A stretch of DNA of 64,000 nt from Paracoccus sp. MBLB3053 (GTDB lineage: Bacteria; Pseudomonadota; Alphaproteobacteria; Rhodobacterales; Rhodobacteraceae). A program made the position numbers and the translations under genes. The notes beneath the pieces were generated by a model that saw only the letters and a list, made by a program, of their open reading frames with translations, searched no databases and was not told the origin of the DNA. Below, one piece after another: positions 55,797 to 64,000 of the stretch. The first letter of the stretch is position 1. Each line of letters starts with the position of its first letter. The stretch lies in the NCBI RefSeq assembly GCF_031822435.1, contig NZ_JAVQLW010000001.1:1123501-1187500 (forward strand), written 5' to 3'.

Positions 55797-57643
55797 GCCG
55801 CAGCCTCGGTCGCGGGGGCCGCATGCAGGCGCAGGCAGAATTCGGCGCCGGGCTCCATGTTGCGGCAGGTGATGTCGCCCCCGAAATCGCGCACGATATT
55901 GGCCGTGATCGACAGCCCCAGCCCCAGCCCCGCACCCATCCCCTTGGTGGTGAAGAATGGGTCGAAGATCCGCGGCGTGATGGACTCGGGGATGCCGGTG
56001 CCGCGATCCCTGACCCGGATCACGACCCGTCCGCTTTCGACGCATGCAGACAGGGTGATGCGCCGGTCCCCGGCGCTCTCGACCGCATCGGCGGCATTGG
56101 TGATCAGGTTGACCAGCACCTGTTGCAGTCGCGTGGGCCCCGCCCGCAGCAATGGCAGCGTCTCGGGCAGGTCCAGCTCCAGCACGGCCCCGCTGCTCGC
56201 CAGCCGGGCGGCGACGATGGTGCGCGTTTCCTCCAGCAGCGGGGCCAGCGCCACCGCGCCCAGCTTTTCGTCGGGCTTTCGCGCGGCCTGTCGCAGATGC
56301 TTTCCGATGGCGGACATGCGGTCGACCAGCGACAGGATATGGCCGATATTCTCGCAAGCGCGGCCGTGATCGCCGCGCTCGATCAGGATCATGGCGCTGT
56401 CGGCATAGTTGCGCGCCGCCGCCAGGGGCTGGTTGATCTCATGCGAAAGCGAGGCCGACATCTGCCCCAGCGCGGCCAGCTTGCCGACCTGCACGAGACT
56501 GGCCTGCGCCGCGCGCAGCTCGGCCTCGGTCGCGCGCCGCTCGGCGATCTCCTGTTCAAGCTGGCTGTTGGCGCGGGCAAGTGCCGCGGTCCGCTCGATC
56601 ACCCGCCGCTCCAGCTCGGCATGGGCGAAACGCTCCATCGCAAGCCGCTCGGCCGCCTGGACGCGGCGCTGGCGCCACATCAGCGCCCCGAAACCGGCCG
56701 CCGAAAGCAAAAGCACCAGGCTCGCGACCGCCAGCCGCGCCTCGGAACGCAGTTCCGCGCTGTTCAGCAGAACATGCACCCGCCAGCCCGCATCGGGCAT
56801 CTCTTGCGAGGCCATGATGTAATCCTGGGGCCCCGCCGCGTCCGACAGGCGCAGGACCGGCACCCCGTGCATGATCCCGACCCGATGCGGAAATTCGGTC
56901 AGCGGGGTATCGGCATATCGCCGTTCGGCAAGGCTGCGGGCCAGCCGCTCGGGGGTCAGGGGCGTCAGGCTGTGGTAAAGCCAGTCCGGCTCTGAGGCCA
57001 GAAAGACCGCGCCGTCCGGATCGGTGACCAGAACCCGGTGCTCGCCGCCGCGCCAGGCGCTTTCGATCCGTTCGACCCCGATCTTGACGGCGACGACCGC
57101 GATGATCCGCCCGGTTTCGTTCCTGACCGGGGCGGAAAAATAATAGCCCCTGACGCCCGAAGTGGTGCCGACACCGAAGAACCGCGCCGGACGGCCTGCC
57201 ATCGCGTCGATGAAATAGGGCCGATAGCTGAAATTCTGCCCGATGAAGCTGTTCGGCCCGCGATGGGTCGAATGGGCGATGGTCTCGCCATCGGGCAGGA
57301 TCAGGTAGATATCCGAGGCTTCCAGCGCCTCGTTCTGCTCGGCGAGCCACAGGTTCACCTGCCGGCGCAGCGCCGCGTTTTCCGGTTCGGCCGCCAGCCG
57401 GTTGATCAGGTCCTGTTCGCCGACAAGCTGCGGCACGACCTCGTAGCGTGCGAGATCGGCGCGCAGCGCGTTCACCGTCAGGCGCAGCGCCGTCGCCGCG
57501 CGGTTCTGGCCGGTCGCAAGGTAATGCTGAAAGGCTGCCTGCGATCCAAGCCACAGCACCAGCCCCAGAAGCACCGCCATCAGGGCCGATGGCCAAATCA
57601 TCGCCCGCCGCCCTCGCGGCCCCGCAGGCAGGGCTAGGCGCAT
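55793..57643 (-). CDS. DctB-type sensor histidine kinase
   Basis: 616 residues. Two membrane helices flank a large periplasmic part (about residues 35-290) with dCache features (NEALEASDIYLILPDGETIA, SYRPYFIDAMAGRPARFFGV, GTTSGVRGYYFSAPVRNETG). After the second helix a coiled coil leads to the H-box GQMSASLSHEINQPLAAARN and the kinase boxes LVNLITNAADAVES and FTTKGMGAGLGLGLSITANI. Relatives sense C4-dicarboxylates or similar acids. It overlaps the regulator by 4 bases. Start is the ATG at 57643; one further Met at residue 15 is possible. Confidence 0.93.
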   Translation of the reverse strand: MRLALPAGPRGRRAMIWPSALMAVLLGLVLWLGSQAAFQHYLATGQNRAATALRLTVNALRADLARYEVVPQLVGEQDLINRLAAEPENAALRRQVNLWLAEQNEALEASDIYLILPDGETIAHSTHRGPNSFIGQNFSYRPYFIDAMAGRPARFFGVGTTSGVRGYYFSAPVRNETGRIIAVVAVKIGVERIESAWRGGEHRVLVTDPDGAVFLASEPDWLYHSLTPLTPERLARSLAERRYADTPLTEFPHRVGIMHGVPVLRLSDAAGPQDYIMASQEMPDAGWRVHVLLNSAELRSEARLAVASLVLLLSAAGFGALMWRQRRVQAAERLAMERFAHAELERRVIERTAALARANSQLEQEIAERRATEAELRAAQASLVQVGKLAALGQMSASLSHEINQPLAAARNYADSAMILIERGDHGRACENIGHILSLVDRMSAIGKHLRQAARKPDEKLGAVALAPLLEETRTIVAARLASSGAVLELDLPETLPLLRAGPTRLQQVLVNLITNAADAVESAGDRRITLSACVESGRVVIRVRDRGTGIPESITPRIFDPFFTTKGMGAGLGLGLSITANIVRDFGGDITCRNMEPGAEFCLRLHAAPATEAAA

Positions 57644-57741
57644 GGGCGGCGTGCCGCGCGTGCCGGGCTTTCGATCATGCAGCTGTCCTCACATCCCCTG
57701 GCGAAATGTGACAGCTTGCCCCGCGTCGCGCAATCTTTCCG

Positions 57742-58629
57742 TCAGATGACGAGCACGCCCGAATGCTTGGCCTTGTGCTCGGGCTCGACATGGATGGTGA
57801 TCAGCGCCTCGGGCAGGTGGGATTTCAGCGCCTGCTCGACCCGGTCGCAGATGTCATGCGCCTGATCGACGGTGGTCTGGCCGTCCACCACCAGGTGGAA
57901 ATCGATGAAGGTCTTGGGCCCGGCATGGCGGGTGCGCAGGTCATGCGCCTCGATCGCGCCGGTCGCATGGTCCGAGATCGTGCTGCGGATCTTCTCGAGC
58001 ATCTCCTCCGAGACCGCCTCGTCCATCAGCCCGGACAGGGACGCGGCCATGACCTTCCAGCCCGACCACAGGATGTTGACCGCGACCAGCGCCGCCAGCG
58101 CCGGGTCGAGGATCGACCAGCCGGTGACGACGGCAAGCGCCACGCCGATCACCACCCCGACCGAGGTCACGACATCCGACAAAAGATGATGGCCATCCGC
58201 GACCAGCGCCGGCGATCGCAGGCGCCTGCCGCGCGTCAGCAGCACCCAGCACCACCAGCCGTTGATGCAGCTCGCGACGATATTGATCAGCAGCCCTTCC
58301 AGCGGGGCGTCCAGCACGCGCGGTTCCAGAAATGCGGCAAGGGATTCGCGCAGGATCAGCAGCGCCGCGACGATGATCATCACGCCCTCCAGCACGGCGC
58401 TGAAGAACTCGGCCTTGTGATGCCCATAGGGATGTTCGCGATCCGCCGGTCGCGCGGCCACCCGGATCGCGATCAGCGCGGCGATCGCCGTCGCCACGTT
58501 CACCGTGCTTTCCATCGCATCCGAGAGCAGCGCGATCGACCCGGTCAGCCACCAGGACAGGGTCTTGAGGCCAAGAACGAGGAGTCCGACGAAAATGCTG
58601 CCGATTGCGATTCTTTCGGTAGCAGGCAT
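57742..58629 (-). CDS. Cation diffusion facilitator (CDF) metal transporter
   Basis: 295 residues, six helices, then a cytosolic ferredoxin-like domain. Metal site residues are in LLSDAMESTVNVATAIAALI and GHHLLSDVVTSVGVVIGVAL, with the HPYGHHKAEFFSAVLEGVMI loop between. The C-terminal domain (AGPKTFIDFHLVVDGQTTVD; LPEALITIHVEPEH) fits the family. It exports Zn2+, Fe2+ or similar by proton exchange. It is transcribed alone. Confidence 0.93.
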   Translation of the reverse strand: MPATERIAIGSIFVGLLVLGLKTLSWWLTGSIALLSDAMESTVNVATAIAALIAIRVAARPADREHPYGHHKAEFFSAVLEGVMIIVAALLILRESLAAFLEPRVLDAPLEGLLINIVASCINGWWCWVLLTRGRRLRSPALVADGHHLLSDVVTSVGVVIGVALAVVTGWSILDPALAALVAVNILWSGWKVMAASLSGLMDEAVSEEMLEKIRSTISDHATGAIEAHDLRTRHAGPKTFIDFHLVVDGQTTVDQAHDICDRVEQALKSHLPEALITIHVEPEHKAKHSGVLVI

Positions 58630-58882
58630 GCGCGCTTCCCTGTTCGAATCTGTCGAAGGGGTGGTTTAGCGGGGATTGTCGGGATCGCCAACTGTAGAGG
58701 TTAAGATTGGCTGCTCCTCGAGCTGCGTGGAGGTTCAACGGCGTGGTGAACCTATACCGGTGATCAGTCGTAACGACCTGCGCAAAATTCTCGATGTGCT
58801 TTTGCCCGGATTGCTTTTCCGTTTTTGCTCGCAGATTAGATGAAGCTGTGGAACGGTTTAGTAGGTTGAAGGGGCAGCTAAT

Positions 58883-59482
58883 TTGGAAATTACAGCTCTC
58901 ATAGTGCTCGCCGCATTTGCTGCGGTATTGATGTTTTGGCGACTCAGCCGATCGCGTATGCGGCAAGAGTTGGAAGACGAGATGGCGCGTGCATATCCAG
59001 AAAAACGCGAAAAGTCGTCAGTCAGGACTGACACCAAGACTGTAGAGCCCGTTCCAACTCGGAAGGTTCTTCAGGGGTCAGCCTATGTTGTGGACGGCGA
59101 CACCATCACTATTAAAAAGACCCAGATTCGTCTGTTTGGCATCGACGCCGCTGAATTGGACCATCCTTACGGAAAGAAGGCCAAGTGGGCTTTGACTTCG
59201 CTTTGCAAAGGCCACTCCGTCCGGGCCGAGGTCACCGAGCAAGATACCCATGGGCGGACTGTTGCAAGATGTTACCTGCCGGATGGCCGTGATCTCTCCG
59301 CTGAAATGGTCAAGCTGGGCTTGGCTATAGACTGGCCGAAGTTTTCGGGTGGGCAGTATCGAACCCTCGAAACTGCAGATGCGCGGAAGAAACTATGGCT
59401 TGCCGACGCTCGGCAGAAGGGGCGGTTGGACGTGTGGGAGAGGTTTGAAGCCAAACAGGGCATGCGCAAGTCCGAAACGTAG
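58883..59482 (+). CDS. Membrane-anchored thermonuclease (SNase-like) family protein
   Basis: 199 residues from a TTG with AAGGGG upstream. One N-terminal helix (ITALIVLAAFAAVLMFWRL) then the SNase fold: VVDGDTITIKKTQIRLFGID, AELDHPYGKKAKWALTSLCK and EVTEQDTHGRTVARCY carry the usual Asp, Arg and Glu-type positions. It would cut DNA or RNA outside the cell or at the membrane. The gene is less G+C-rich than its surroundings and stands alone, which may mean recent acquisition. Confidence 0.85.
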   Translation: MEITALIVLAAFAAVLMFWRLSRSRMRQELEDEMARAYPEKREKSSVRTDTKTVEPVPTRKVLQGSAYVVDGDTITIKKTQIRLFGIDAAELDHPYGKKAKWALTSLCKGHSVRAEVTEQDTHGRTVARCYLPDGRDLSAEMVKLGLAIDWPKFSGGQYRTLETADARKKLWLADARQKGRLDVWERFEAKQGMRKSET

Positions 59483-59654
59483 CCTGGGCTCACGGGCTTA
59501 GGCGGCTCGTGGAATCCCCCTCGCAGTTCCTGTTCGGCGCGCCCTCACCTCACCTCTGTGCCAAGGCGCTCCCGTCACGTGGCCGTGGCCTGCCCGTTTG
59601 ATCCAAGCAAAACACGGGTGACACTTGATGGGTCGGAAAGTGCACATACTGCCT

Positions 59655-59690
59655 TTTTCAAAAATAGAAACGGGGGCCAAGTGGCCCCCG
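59655..59690 (-). terminator. Rho-independent terminator of gltB
   Basis: Stem GGGGGCCA/TGGCCCCC (59672-59689) with a tiny loop lies 11 bases after the gltB stop on the minus strand and is followed there by TTTCTATTTTTG. Confidence 0.85.
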
Positions 59691-59701
59691 CTCCTTTATC
59701 T

Positions 59702-64000
<4,299 letters not shown>

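Overview
The window is a high-GC alphaproteobacterial chromosome segment, most likely from Paracoccus or a close relative in the Rhodobacteraceae/Paracoccaceae. Clues are the 50-residue aa3-type cytochrome c oxidase subunit IV at 38269-38421, which as far as I recall is very like the Paracoccus denitrificans subunit, the era-rnc-lepB-acpS-pdxJ order, a DUF1491 protein beside era, ETF-quinone oxidoreductase, and tctCBA with a DctB/DctD-type two-component system. Most genes are ordinary core or peripheral metabolism, tightly packed, with many 4-base ATGA/GTGA overlaps. Both window edges cut genes: dxs at the left (its 5' part is missing) and gltB at the right (its 5' part is missing).

Layout. 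1-10.3 kb: dxs end, an SH3-domain secreted protein, a sugar-epimerase-like/LLM oxidoreductase pair, AMP nucleosidase, HU, an EamA transporter, a GST, a WYL regulator, and a class V aminotransferase divergent from an Lrp-type regulator. 10.3-15.9 kb: a complete four-gene ligase-associated DNA repair operon (MBL exonuclease, ATP-dependent DNA ligase, Lhr-type helicase, PdeM phosphoesterase), all overlapping by 4 bases. 16-16.7 kb: an outer-membrane beta-barrel protein. 17-22.3 kb: a decayed accessory island. 22.4-34 kb: gyrB, DUF1491, era, rnc, lepB, acpS, an orphan membrane protein, pdxJ, ispE, a TPR protein and ETF-QO. 34-47 kb: greA, azlCD, an unusual lipoprotein, an oxidase subunit, acyl-CoA dehydrogenase plus MBL hydrolase, Sua5, YqgE, a DsbD-domain protein, an uracil-DNA glycosylase without visible Fe-S cysteines, leuB, an EamA transporter and tRNA-Pro(CGG). 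47.7-50.8 kb: a small RTX protein convergent with an OmpR/histidine kinase pair. 51.2-57.6 kb: a tripartite tricarboxylate transporter with its own sensor and regulator. 57.7-64 kb: a CDF metal transporter, a lone SNase-fold nuclease and gltB.

The most interesting part is the 17-22 kb island. Read in order on the minus strand it encodes a Trypco1-like small protein, then a trypsin-like protease that was once fused to an NB-ARC STAND NTPase, i.e. the architecture of predicted NTP-dependent conflict (anti-invader) systems. The protease and NTPase are now separated by a one-base loss in a G tract. The NTPase loses its C-terminal sensor region at about 19.57 kb, where the sequence passes out of frame into the 3' part of a tniQ transposition gene lacking its N-terminus, and that tniQ is itself frameshifted at an A6 tract. 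Beyond it sit a decayed copy and an intact copy of a small gene of unknown function, and an AT-rich edge with nested palindromes. I read this as a former defence system later damaged by transposon-associated deletion. The homopolymer frameshifts could instead be sequencing errors; the STAND/TniQ junction could not easily be.
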